NCBI GenBank assembly: GCA_009869945.1
Contig: WIXG01000055.1
Coordinates: forward strand, 231,485-295,484
From: Mesaphorura yosii
Lineage: Eukaryota; Arthropoda; Collembola; Poduromorpha; Tullbergiidae
DNA: 64,000 nt
Reading direction: 5' to 3'
Shown here: in pieces, positions 13,261-25,300 of the stretch
Numbering within the stretch: position 1 is the first letter of the stretch
How the letters are laid out: each line of letters begins with the position of its first letter
The notes under the pieces: model-generated
Database searches by the model: none
What the model saw: only the letters and a program-made list of their open reading frames with translations
Told to the model about the DNA's origin: nothing
Position numbers and translations under genes: made by a program

Positions 13261-14019
13261 GAACAAAGTCAGATTTCCAATACAGCTCGAATGTGTCTTC
13301 AAAAATGCAGGTCTCAACTCCATGAACACAAAGTTTTGGTACTTCATTGTCATTTGTCTCTCTTTGTCAGCGCAGCGTCAACTTCATTACAGAAATACAA
13401 ACTACAGAATTGACGAGCTAGGACTGGGTGATAAGCAACAAACGCTTATTAACTTTGCACGGAGCAAACAGTCACCATTCACATTTCATCATTCGTCGGT
13501 TGTGTGCACAAATAATCTTTAAATCCTTCACGAAAATCCTTAAGCCTAGCAAAAACAGGCAAAATGAGACAAGAGAGCGTAAGGTAATTGAATGTTGCAT
13601 GGACCAAAAGAATGACGTGATTCACATACGCACGAATTGAAAGTGCAAATCAAATTCCTTTGATATTTGATTTTTTGTAAGCGTGGTGTTTATTCAACTC
13701 ATACATCGGTAGCATCAGCTAAAAACCTTTTAATGGTTCCTGGTTTTGTACATTTCACAATTATTATTGTAGACGCAAATTCCTACAAATTTTGGGCTTA
13801 TTTTAGGGGGTGACAGGGCGTAGTGCGAGTTAATAAGTGCCGATGTTAATTCATTCATCCCCCAGTGTCTTACTAAACATTAATTTTCTGCCAGGGTGAG
13901 CAAACAGCACCGGAAATCTTCATGGTTGTGAACAAAGGGCACCTTTTTGACAAGGTTGGCGTAATTCCAGCTGCTACACAAATCACGCCCACGAATTTGC
14001 ATCAACGCAGATTAGTCCA
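13261..14019. other. Intergenic region before the SLC35D gene
   Basis: About 760 bases. A 66-codon frame starting at 13322 begins with a hydrophobic stretch, but nothing else supports it. The last part is probably the 5' untranslated region of the transporter gene. Confidence 0.45.
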
Positions 14020-15598
14020 ATGCCAGCTGATACAGAATCCAAAATCCTTCTCCTGCATGACGAGAGTCATGATGATGAAGAGAAACAACAAAGTGTAGAA
14101 GAGAGCAATCACCAGCATCGCTATTATAACAATATCAAAGACAACTTGGAAGCCATCAGCGGAAGCAGTAGCATGAATAAGAGCTTCAAGAATGGGTTGG
14201 TCATTACTAGAGAATCACAACAATCGCCTTACGTTGCCCGAGTTTGTTCCGCGTTATTCTATGGAGTGGCATCATTTCTTATCACAGTCGTCAATAAATT
14301 GGTCCTTACCAGTTGCAAGTAAGTTGGTTTTATAAATTAAGTAAAGACCTTGGCATTGTAACTGTGGTTGATGTATCTGGGTTGCCTTTCCAGATTTCCT
14401 TCCTTCGAAGTACTTGCTCTGGGTCAAATTGCGTCCACAGTCATCATTCTCTTTGTAGCTAAGTCATTGAAGCTTGTGTCGTACCCGTCCTTCGAAAGAG
14501 ACACCTTTAAGAAGGTAACTTTCGCTAGTGTACGTAAGTTGGTGTAATACTTAGGCTTCCATTTTTGTTTCTCTTCTTACAGATCTTCCCTCTTCCGTTA
14601 CTATTTCTGGGAAATGCCGTGACTGGCCTTGGTGGCACAAAAGAACTGAGTTTACCGATGTTCACTGCGCTAAGACGGTTTTCAATACTTTTAACCATGT
14701 TGGCTGAACTGTATATTTTGGGGTAAGTGCTCATGTTTAGCAATTTGCGGTTAATTGGTTGCAATGCAAACAGTCAAGATTTGTTCGCATGTGCATTACT
14801 GCATTGCAGTTGTCCAAATTAATCAAGTTTATTTTTTTTATTTCAGAATCCGTCCTAGCTTCGCTGTTCAGGTATCAGTCTACACCATGGTTGGCGGAGC
14901 GCTGCTCGCAGCAGGGTGAGTTATTTGCTCAATAAAGTGCGTACAGTCGCAGTGCCGGCGTTCGGACATAAACTAATATTGCGCTATTGTAGGAACGATA
15001 TCTCGTTCACTTTAAACGGGTATTCGCTAGTTATGTTCAACAACCTGTGCACAGCTGCAAATGGAGTCTACACCAAGAAAAAGCTGGAATCAAAGGAGTA
15101 CGGGAAATATGGGCTTATGTACTACAATGCATTGTTTGTGCTTGTGCCCACAATTATGCTCACCTACTTTACTGGTGAACTGGATAAGGTAAATTTCTCT
15201 GTCATCATCAGTTATTCTGGCTATTTCCTTGCAATAACACAGAATTTGGTCCAGGCTGCTGCATTCACTGGGTGGATGGATCCGGTATTTTTGCTTTACT
15301 TCACACTATCATGCGTCATGGGATTTATACTGAACGCCAGCGTTGTAATGTGCACTCAACACAATTCGGCTCTGACGACAACGATTGTTGGGTGCCTGAA
15401 GAATGTTTCAATCACATATTTGGGCATGTTCATTGGGGGTGACTACGTCTTCCAACTCCTCAACTTTGTCGGAATTAACATCAGGTATGAAATGAATCGA
15501 AGGGTTCATCGTCCATGAATTTACTAATTCTCCTGTTGATTTTTAGCGTCCTTGGCAGTCTGCTTTACACGTATGTGACTTTTCGGCGCAAGAGTTGA
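14020..15598 (+). CDS. Nucleotide-sugar transporter, SLC35D family
   Basis: Seven exons join in phase into 368 residues: 14020-14318, 14394-14514, 14583-14722, 14847-14915, 14993-15188, 15255-15484 and 15547-15598. After an acidic, His/Asn-rich cytosolic N-terminus of about 70 residues there are around ten hydrophobic segments, as in the drug/metabolite transporter superfamily. Family marks include [53 protein letters not shown] and the GGDYVFQ-NFVGINI segment before the last helix. SLC35D proteins (Drosophila fringe connection is one) exchange UDP-sugars for UMP across Golgi/ER membranes to feed glycosaminoglycan, O-glycan and Notch-modifying glycosylation. The exact UDP-sugar preference cannot be read from sequence. 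The intron 15189-15254 is in frame and stop-free. Confidence 0.9.
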
Positions 15599-15811
15599 TT
15601 AAAATCTAATCTAGAGAACAGTAGCCCGCAAAACTGGTTGTGGACTACCAAGAACTTGACTCCGTCACAAACATTGCTGCTTAATTTATTTGTATTTGCT
15701 TTGATAGCAGGCCATATTTATAATGTTGAGTTTAATGATGAAGCCAGCCCACTCGAATTGTTTTGACATTCATCCGAACTGTTTCTTGATGCACTCGTGA
15801 AGGTGCTATAA

Positions 15812-15817
15812 AATAAA
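15812..15817 (+). terminator. Polyadenylation signal of the SLC35D gene
   Basis: AATAAA lies about 215 bases after the stop codon, and a GT-rich stretch follows. Confidence 0.5.
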
Positions 15818-16311
15818 GTGCATGCATTTATTCGCGTTTTAGTCCAGTATTTATTTTTGTACAACGAATTGACTGAATTCTGGAAATATTGTTGATAATT
15901 ACTATCAATAGATTAGGAATGTGCCGTAAGTTTAATATATTGATTGTGATGACAGTAAAAATAAAAAAAGTTCCGATGGCGAAGACTTCCTGATTTATTA
16001 AACCACCCAAACTTTGTGCATTGCAATGCGATTTAAACCGCGAGAACATCAACCAGGAAATCTTAAAATGCATCAGGCCTTTCTACTGAATTTTATCACG
16101 CATTTGTTATGAACGAGCTTTAATGAAACCACAACGTAGAACAATGCTGCTTGTTTTTTCAATATCAAAAATGATCAAACTAGGAAGCAGAGAGACAAGG
16201 CTTGACCAGCACATAGAAGAAAACCACGGCCGATTAAATGCCAATTAATTGTGTCGTAGGCCAATACGAGAAAGTGTAATAATGAGCAAATGCCCGAATA
16301 GGCTCGACGGG
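15818..16311. other. Intergenic spacer
   Basis: About 490 AT-rich bases with no supported gene. It ends at the TATA box of the second small secreted protein gene. Confidence 0.5.
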
Positions 16312-16319
16312 TATAAATA
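16312..16319 (+). promoter_or_regulatory. TATA box of small secreted protein gene 2
   Basis: TATAAATA lies 100 bases before the start codon. Its position relative to the gene resembles that of the paralogue at 12839. Confidence 0.6.
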
Positions 16320-16411
16320 CAAGTGGCTGTCAGCGCAGTCCGAAGTAGACCACTTTTGGACACTCCTCACGTTTCAGCAATAGAGCTCAAACACAAAACT
16401 TCTTCATCATC

Positions 16412-16712
16412 ATGCGTTTCTTGATCTTGCTCGCCCTCACCCTGGCCCTCGTGTCAATGGCTTATTCCGACGAGGACAGTAAGTTCAAATTTTCTCACAA
16501 CATTTGCGTCAATTGCAATTGCCGCTTGACACTTGACATTTGAGACGGGAATCTAACTGAGCCATGTCTTTTTCTTTTCAGTGACCCCTCCGGGCATTCT
16601 CCACTCTACCGCCGGCGGTGTGTCCGACGACTACATTGTTGTTGACGTACCCAAGCCCAAGGTGCACTACTACGCTGCGGAAGCCCACGCCCTGCCGTCG
16701 GCCAGAGCATAA
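16412..16712 (+). CDS. Small secreted protein 2 (DYI/YYA family)
   Basis: Two exons, 16412-16478 and 16582-16712, encode 65 residues. A clear signal peptide (MRFLILLALTLALVSMAYS) fills exon 1, and a phase-1 intron follows it. The mature peptide of about 45 residues has DDYIVVDVPKPKVHYYA, shared with the gene at 12839, and a short Ala/Pro-rich end. It has no cysteines or dibasic sites, so it is neither a disulfide-rich antimicrobial peptide nor an obvious hormone. Function is unknown. Between the two paralogues lies the unrelated SLC35D gene, so the duplication is dispersed over about 3.5 kb. Confidence 0.72.
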
Positions 16713-17738
16713 AGAACTGCACGCAGTTAAAAACATCTTTCTTCTTCAATTGGCATACGTTTTGAGTTCCAAACATTTTGTACTTTGATTTTTGATACCT
16801 GTGCTTCAACAATGAAATTAAAGCCGAATTGATGTAAAACTCTAAAAAATCTGACATATTCCTCTGAATAAAATTTGTCTGTACTTTCTTTATAACAGTG
16901 AATCAATGGGCCATGGGCTTTAGTTTCTGCTCGATGAGCTCGATGACCAGCTTACAGAATTCTGTCTGCTGTGAGAAGGGGCTTTAAAAACGCTGCTAGT
17001 TTAAGGTGGTTGGTGGAGTCTGAATTATGTTGAAGTTTGCGAAAGCGTTTTACCGGTCAACCAATACTGCACGAGAAATCTTCGTAAATTCAGCCAGATT
17101 TTGTGATAAGTGATAACTCTCGCATTTGTAATGGTGATGATAAACTTCAATTACAGCGAGCGACAACCATGAACATGCAAAATTAACTCTCAATTGATGC
17201 ATTCATTGAAAAGTAGGCTTTGTAAGTCCAATCCGTATTCGTATTCTGTGTCTTATCCTTGTGTTATCGCTAACGCTTTTCTTCTCCAGTATGAAACCAT
17301 AAGAGATTACTAGACCAGGAAGTCATGCGGCAAGCAATCCACATTCAAGACAGTTTTTATTCGCTAATTGGAGCCGCAGAATGCAATCACCGACGACCAA
17401 ACTCATCAGAGTGCAAAGAAGTAAAGAGCAGCATGGAAAGATTGGTCTCTGGTTGCTGTTGACCAACCAATGAAGGCTTATCGAGGTTTTGGTGAGTTGC
17501 TCATGTCCCGAGTCCATTTTCGCACTGCAGAAGTATAGTGTATTGAGGATTTGCGTACCTCTTTGTGCTGCATGAACCCCGGCCCTGCTCTTTAGTATGA
17601 TTTACTGATAAGTTCACAGCAATATTGCATATTGTGAAGGAACTCACAAGTGTAGTGGCGGTCAAAGGTGATCCCTTGAACTACTTCCTTCGATATTATT
17701 ATTAGTTGGCGATTGAAGTGCACCCTGCGTCAGAGATC
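16713..17738. other. Intergenic region, no supported gene
   Basis: About 1 kb. AATAAA near 16867 probably ends the upstream transcript. Nothing else is recognised. Confidence 0.45.
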
Positions 17739-18236
17739 ATGGGCAGCAAACACATTCTACTCTCCAGTCTGGTGATCCTTGTCGCGTTTGCGCTACAGGA
17801 TTCTTTTGTCTTTTCCCAGGACATGAACATGAGTAAGATCGCATTCGATACGTTCTTCGCACTCCGTATGAATCCTTCTCTTTCACGAATCTTGTGTTGC
17901 AGATGACGTCATCAAAGAGGAAGGCTACATGGAAATTAAGGACCGGTCAAAAATATCCGCCGGAGCCGACTCGCTGAGAATTAGGCTTCCGCCGAAGGAG
18001 TCAGGGCGTAAGCCCGAATTTAAGTACAGGGTTCAGGCAGTGAGAGGCAAACCACCCGTTGAGATTTCTGTGAGTGTCACGTGCAAGAATTTTCTGCCAC
18101 ACGCAAACTGCAATCTGATGTAAATAACTGCCATTTACAGATCGAGCCCGACGCACCGATTGCAGTGGCAGAATCACTCGACTGGAGCAAGGCATCGGAT
18201 GTCAGCAAGAGCGCAATGAAGCAACTCGGAAAATGA
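17739..18236 (+). CDS. Secreted protein of unknown function, 118 residues
   Basis: Three exons join in phase: 17739-17832, 17903-18069 and 18141-18236. The N-terminus is a signal peptide (about 1-26, core HILLSSLVILVAFAL). A phase-1 intron follows shortly after, as in the other small secreted genes here. The mature chain is charged (repeated Lys/Glu/Arg) and has no cysteines. It carries a short patch, RIRLPPKESGRKPEFKYRV, that suggests beta-strands, and a helical C-terminus (WSKASDVSKSAMKQLGK). I do not recognise a family. The start chosen is the first ATG giving a signal peptide. AATAAA is at 18300. Confidence 0.65.
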
Positions 18237-18299
18237 TTCCAGACGAGCAATGAGGAATTTTGATGTACTTTTTTATATCACGGATATTGTAATCTGCCA

Positions 18300-18305
18300 A
18301 ATAAA
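18300..18305 (+). terminator. Polyadenylation signal of the 17739 gene
   Basis: AATAAA lies 64 bases beyond the stop codon. Confidence 0.55.
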
Positions 18306-18992
18306 ACCTACAGCAAATCTGTTTTGTTTATAAATCTCGAAGCTTTGGCAAATCGGTGGTAGGAATTTCCGAGTTCATGAATGCAATTCATTTTTAAATA
18401 CACATTGCTTGTCTTGCCTCCTCGCAACTTCTTCAACCGAGCGACATCGAGAGCAAAGCGCGTGTGCGAATGTACCGGCTTTCCCCTGAATTCATGTTTT
18501 GCAAACTGATAAGCCCGATCTAGTGCTGGTGCCAGTCGACTCAGGTACATTACCCTTGACTTTCGCGAGGAACGAGTACACTACAGCGCTTGTGTTTGTG
18601 AGTGATCTCATACGAGAAGACGAGATACACGATGTCAAGGGTTAAGCAAGAATCCCCACGAGATTAAGATGTCTTCCGTACAGGGAGTACCTAATTGTGT
18701 CTTCTCTTAGGTCAAAGGTACGCATCACTGAAAACGCACGAACTCCACACTGATGACAGAAATAGAAAAACCCAGCAGCAGTAGCACTTGTGTGATTAGA
18801 GTCAACAAAGATTCAATCGCCGGATCACAAAGTACTGATTTCATTTTTCATTTGACTGTAGAAAACAACTTGGAGAAGTTTATCCGTGAATGGTGATTCA
18901 TTTTTAATTTGCACAAGTTTTAGTAACACTTTTGTTCTTGTTCTTCTTGCTTAGGAGTTAAAAGCTAATTTCCACTGCGACTTTGGTGCAAA
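18306..18992. other. Upstream region of the large lectin-pore gene
   Basis: About 690 bases without coding support. A polypyrimidine tract and CTTAG at about 18945-18956 look like a splice acceptor before the start codon, so the large gene probably has a separate 5' untranslated exon in this region. Confidence 0.4.
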
Positions 18993-19397
18993 ATGAAGTA
19001 CAAAGACAAAGATCTGACATGCCTCTGGGTGTTGATAAGTGTCGGGTGCTTACTGGTGCCGGAAGTGGCTGGATTCGCTGTCCAGCACAATTGCCACACA
19101 ATGTTCCGCGTTTACCCCTCCGAGGAAGGCCACATCAAGTACTTGACCGATTTGAGAAATTCGAATGAAGGGGTAACCTGAATCAACAATACAACAGTAT
19201 TAAGCATATTAGCACAATTAAGCTTGTCCCAAGTCTGAGAATTTCGTACCTGGTTAATTGCAGCTGATCTTTTGGAGCGCAATTGCCAATATCGGGCAGC
19301 CAACCGACATCCTCGTCCCGCCGGAGTTGCTGGGCTTGATGCAGACATTGAATGACAAGGGAATCAAGGGAGAGCCCTACTACCGGAATGTCGAGAT
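18993..19397 (+). other. Signal peptide and M14 carboxypeptidase propeptide-like domain (exons 1-2)
   Basis: After the signal peptide these two exons encode one copy of the carboxypeptidase A/B activation domain. The marks are FRVYPSEEGHIKYLTDLR, FWSAIANIGQPTDILVPPEL and a closing YYRNVE. In zymogens this domain covers the active site of an M14 peptidase. Here no zinc-peptidase domain follows. The next exon, reached through a 417-bp intron in matching phase, leads into a low-complexity linker and beta-trefoil units. The domain call is strong. Its membership of the same transcript rests on phase agreement and on the need for a signal peptide. Confidence 0.7.
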
Positions 19398-22300
19398 GTA
19401 AGTCCAATTTCGCAGACCTGGGCGTGGGCGTCCTCCTCGTCGGCGCCCGTCCAGGTTGGACACGAGTCTATAAGAACGTTCAGAGGTTCCACGTGCTACG
19501 TGCTGGTTAAGATTTGTGGCTCGGCCGGCAGTTTTGAAAATTAACATTAAAGTATTTTAATGACCACCTGAATTCACCCTCTCCTTGACCCTCAACTACA
19601 AAAGTTATATAATAGGCAGATGGCAGACTGTGTGAGTTCTTAATAAAAGTGATAGAATTTATGGCACCAAGTACGGACAGCCTATCACCTTTGCGTACGA
19701 AATGCGAAGCTGGTCTGCCATGAAATAAGCCAGAAAAAATACAAGTAAAGAAGTTGCACAAATGGCATTGCTTTTGCTTCGATGTTGTTAATTGAATTAA
19801 TTGTGTTTTTGCAGCTCGTTCTCCCAGGAAGTCTCGCCCACATCGACATGCCCGGCCAAGACACAAATTTTGAACTGGGGTGTGCAGACGACTGGATTCT
19901 CGCAGTTTTCGTTTACCATCCCGGGCACTCCTGGCGCCATCATACCCAAACCGAAATTTTCGATGCCCCGACCACAACGTTCATTCGTACAACCACACCT
20001 GTCTTTTGCGAGCGCCCCGAGCTTTTCGTCATTTTCATCCTTTTCATTCTCGTCTCCGAGCTTCTCCGCGGGACCTCCGATGGCTTTGGCCGTGCAGGGC
20101 GCCCCCGCCCCTGCGTCGGCCGTCTCGACCACGCAGCTGATCACGACCGGAGTCTACTTCACACTTGCGTTCCAGAGCCAGACCAGCAGCATCGTTACGC
20201 CTTCTGACGAGTCGAGCGGGTCGCAGAGCACGTACCTTATCCTCACACCAGCTACGGCGGAGCACAATCAGGGTGGCAGTCTCTTCAACTCGACACTTTG
20301 GCGGTTTCAGGCGAGTCAGTCGAATCCGGGATTCTTCACACTCACAAACAAAGCGCAGCCCAACTCTGTGGTTTCGTTTGTGAGCGACTTTATGGGCTTC
20401 AAGTCGTTGCAAATCACATCGGATCCGGCCTACGCGGTGGGTGGGCCGAAATACCAGGACACGCTGTGGAAACTCGTCGAGTCTGAGCGGCCAGGCTTCT
20501 ACAGACTTCGGCTGCAGGCAGTCCCGAAGGGAATGCTCACGTTCAAGAAGGGTTGGAGCCAGACTGCGTATCATCTGGTCGTGGAGGAATACAACACTGC
20601 TAGCTACCAGCCCGGTGCGATCTGGGCCAACAGTGCACTGATGGAGCTCAAGGTGATTGAGTTCTTTGACGGGCCGGGTCCATTCCTCCAACTCATTCCG
20701 CCTCCACAAACGATCGTGTACGAGTCAAATCTCCGCACGGGCTACTACTACACAGTCACCCTGAAAAGTTACCTCGGGAGCCTCCTCACCGTGCAGAATA
20801 ATACAAATGCGTTTGGTGGTCAGTCTGTGGAGCTCATCACGAAGAACCTCGACGCATACGGTCAAGGAACGCCGCTGTACACCTCGACTCAATGGAAACT
20901 CACGCTTGCTCCGACCGACGGTTACTTTGTACTGGAGAACAGAGCCTTCCCACATGCGCTGACAACATTCGCAAGAAGGGGCGAAAGCGGAGCCGACGGT
21001 GTCATCGTGCAAATGGACGACAAGTCAAAAATCACGACAGCCACGGATCCATTCCCTGAACCAGTGCTCTGGAAAATTGAGGGCACACAGCAACCAGGGC
21101 AGTTTCGACTCCGACCCAAGTCTCTGCCCACGCGCGTGTTCGCCGCTTTCAATGTCGAACCAACACAAAATGGGTACTTGACACAAGTCGTCGAAGATAG
21201 CGCGGTGCTAAATTTCTTCGACACGATCGTCAGTTTCCAGCTGATTGAAAAGGCTGATGTGCCAGACCAGGAAGTGCCAGATGACGCGAAGGAGCAATTG
21301 GAACTTACTTTCGACGAAGTCAGCTCCGGAGTGTATTACACGATAACTCTACGAGGACAGCCAAATTCGATTCTGACGTACTCGCCGGACGTCGCGACGT
21401 ACAGCGATGGTAAATTGGTACAGCTTCTGCTGAAGAACCAGGCTGATTATCAGTCTGGAGGCCCCAATTTTGGCGACTCACTGTGGAAACTCACGCCTTC
21501 TGAGGAGCAGGGCTATTTTCTGCTGCAGAACAAAGCATTTGAAAATGCGTACACAACTTACGTCGATACTCCATCGGGAGACAAAATTCTGCTCATTTCG
21601 ACAACAGACGCTAAGAACGCCGGCGATTACGCCGCTGGAGGAAGTCAACGCGACCATGTGCTGTGGAGCATTTTGAAGACGGAAGCGCAAGGCTTCTTCA
21701 GGCTCCACAACAAAGCATCACCGTCGGGCTACGTGACGTGGAAGGATGATCCCGTGGGAGCGAATGGAGTGATGATGTACATTGACGAAAACAAGGACCA
21801 TGCTCAATTCTACAAGTTTGGTGGCAAATGGTTTACGCAGGCAGTATTTCAACTTACTGCTATCGAGCTGATTCAGGGCATGCAGACGGCGGAGATCATT
21901 GACGACGGGGACATCGGAGGAGACGACGATCTGTACGTTGGCTACTATTACCAAGTCTCGATGAAGGGAAAGGCAGGCGCTGTTCTGTCGTACAGCGAAA
22001 AGAAGACTTCGCAAGGTAAGTTGATGGCGCTTGTCACTTACACTTGTCCGCCAACTTGCTGGATCCTAAATTTTTGAACTCTGAAGTTAAATTCGTTTGA
22101 TTACAATAGGCAACCCGTTCGTGCAGTTGTGGACGACGAACCTTCAGTTATTCACCGCAGGCCAGCAGTATTACGCCGACGGGCTCTGGGAGCTGGTGCC
22201 TAGCGAAGTGGACGGCTACTTCACCATCGTCAACCGCAGATTCCCAGGAAGTGTGATCACATTCACGGACCTCTATCCCGGCTCGAAGTATTTGCAAATC

Positions 22301-25300
22301 GTAACGAAGCCCGGGAAACTGAACTGGGCCACAGGCGGACCGGACAGAGACCACGCTCTGGTGAAGCTTGTGAAGTCCACTCGACCAGGCTACTACGTCC
22401 TTCAGCTCAAGTCGCTCGGAGAGGCTGCTGCGATCATCTGGAAAGAGGAAACCGAGACTGGGTTCTATATTCAAGTCGACTCTACGCCCGAAAACATTCC
22501 GTTTTATCAGCCAGGTAAACTTTTATGAGTCTTGGAATGCCGTTTCATGTTCAACATCACATGCCTAATATGCGAGGCGTTATAAAAAATTTAGGTTTAC
22601 ATCGAACATTTTATGTCGTTTAGGTGGCAAGTGGTACGCCAACACACTATTTAAGTTCACACGCGTGGAAAAAGTTTCTCCGCCAGACCCGACCCCACAG
22701 CCCACAACGCCACCACCGCCCCCGACACCTCTCCCGCCGCCCCCACAACGAGCACCGCTCCAGCGTGCCGTGCCAGGAAGTGCAACAACCCCGGGCGAGG
22801 TCACGGTCACAACCACGACCGTCGAAATCCCTCAGCAAGCCTGGACTTTCACATGGTGGACTGCGACTGGAACTCTTTCGTACGAATACCGAGCTGATTT
22901 GTACTACACAATAAGCGTTGCCAGCAAACCGGGCTCCATCGTGGCTGCGACTGCGCAAAAGACACCCACCGGAAATTATGTCCACCTTGCAACCAAAAAC
23001 CTGAACCATTACTTGCCTGGAGAAAGCAGGTTTGTGTATGGCAACTGGAAACTCGTGCCGGTGGAGAACGGATATTACGAACTCATCAACAAGGCATTTC
23101 CACACGGACTGCTGACGTACACGACCGAGTACTCGGGCTTGCGGTACCTCCAAGTCGTGTCTAAGAAGACTGAACTGGCTCCGTACAAACTGGGCGGTCC
23201 ACGACGGGACGACGCACTCTGGACGCTGGTGCCAGTGAAAGACGTGCCGAATGGATTCAAAATTACACTCAAGTCGACACCAAACGGGTACGTCACGTGG
23301 AAAGATGAGGCGACGGCAATTGGATTCTATATGCAAATTGATACGGTGAGTGATTTTTGATTTTCTCGCATTTAAGATGATTGAATCATAAAATTGTGTC
23401 TCCTGTTTGTAGAATCAAGAGAACGCTGTGAATTACAAGATAGGTGGCAGTCAGTACATGGATACAGTCTTCATCATTCTGCCTTCCGGTGGTCAGCCCC
23501 TGCCACCTCCACCACAACCCACCTCGGGACCGACTGAACAGCCTCCCATGCCAGACGGAGGACTCGTGTCTGGCGCCTATTACAGAATTGGCCTGAAGAG
23601 TAAACCAGGTACAACTCGAATACAAATATGCTGTCAACAATAAATAAAACTATTAGCTTTAAGAAGTAATACGAGAGTCCGTTATCCATCTGCCTATTTC
23701 AGGATCCGTATTGACGCACACTTACGATTTGACAAGTTTTGGAGGACGATTGGTGCAGCTAATCACAACCGACACTGATGACTACTTACAAGGTGGAAAA
23801 AATTACTACGACTCATTCTGGAAGATTACGAAGACTGAAGTCGAAGGTTACTACACCTTGGAGAACCGAGGCTATCCGCGGGGCATGTTGACAGCTTTCT
23901 CCAAATACGGACTGCTGTGGAAATTCTTGAAACTCAGCTCCAACCCAGCAAAACTTCCAAACTACCAGGCAGGGAAGTCAGAGCGGGAGAAAGTCCTGTT
24001 CAAGATCACACAGTCCGAAGTGCCCGGTTACTTTAGGATTCAGTGGAAGCTCAGTGAGGGTTCCCTGACTTGGTTCTCGACTGCCAAGACCGAGTCTGGC
24101 TACTTTTTCGGAATTGATGACAGCTCAGAGAAGAAGGAATGGTACTCGCTGGGCGGGAGATGGCAAGACGATACGCTCTTCTCATTTACCTTCCTGGAGC
24201 AGGGAACCGAGCAGCCTGACGCCCCGGCCCAGCCCAAAATCACGGGGCTCATGACCAACATTTATTACACTCTCACTCTCAAAAGCAAGGAGAACAGCCT
24301 GCTCTCGTTCACGCAAGAAGGCTCGACATCGTATGCGCAGCTGGTCACCTCGAAGAACGTGCAGGATTACAAGGCGAAGGACGCCACGTTGTACGCAAGC
24401 ACTTTGTGGAAGCTTGTGCCCACAGACCTCGAAGGATACTATTTGCTTCAGAACAAGGGGGCGGGCACGGACAGCTACATGACGACGGCCACAAAGTCCG
24501 GTGTATCTGACAAATACTTGCAAATTCTCAAGACCGACCCGAAGGCGCAAACGGAGAACTTGCTTTGGCACGTTGAACTCACAGAGGAACGAGATTTCTA
24601 CCGCCTGAAACTTAAGTCGTTGCCGAATGGAGTTGTGACATGGACGAATGACAGAACTGACCATGGCCTCTACATGCGAGTGGACGAGGACCCAGAGACA
24701 ATCGGACAGTACGAAGACGACGAGATTTGGTTCGATGACGCTTTGTACAAATTCTCACCCGCCACGGTCGAATTCCAAGACCTGACGTTGGAGCGCAAGC
24801 CAGTTGTTGTACCGCTGACGGACGACGAAGCGAATGAGAGCAGGTTTGAGGTCGTGACGCAGGTGCCGTCGACGACTCTCTTCACGGGAATCATGTACCA
24901 CATGCGACTGAAGGGCGAGGCCAAGAGCGTCATCACGTACGAAGAGGGCAATGACGCCGGCGGTGGCGGAGTCTTCATGCAGTGCGTCGTTAAAGAGCGA
25001 GATCAGTTCTTGACCGGTGGCGATAAGCATTTGCATGTGAGTATAGTTTTCGCACTACTATTGATCAGGATTCAAGTTACAGTGCATTTGAATTTAGTGC
25101 TCGCTAATTTTCTAGGCCCTTTGGAAATTCTCTCCCAGCGAAGTTCCCGGCTATTTCACAATCGAGAACATTGGCCAATTTGGAGGACTGATAACGTACT
25201 ATCAACGCAGCTTCATCAGCAAGAAGTACTTGCAGCTTGTGATTGATGTGGGCAGCAGAAAGAAATACCTCGTTGGAGGCTCAGATCGAAGCAAGGCGCT

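Noticed and set aside
13322-13522. A 66-codon frame starting with a hydrophobic stretch, downstream of small secreted gene 1
   Set aside because: It lies just after a polyadenylation signal, has no TATA box and does not share the two-exon plan of the neighbours.
18993-19397. A separate carboxypeptidase gene or pseudogene ending before 19815
   Set aside because: No peptidase exon, stop or polyadenylation signal follows the propeptide, and the phase (2 then 1 base) fits the next exon. It remains the main alternative.
20044-20709. Long antisense frame of 221 codons inside the large lectin-pore gene, and others like it on both strands
   Set aside because: These are shadows of a G+C-rich coding exon. 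They have no domain resemblance, and the sense frame explains the region.
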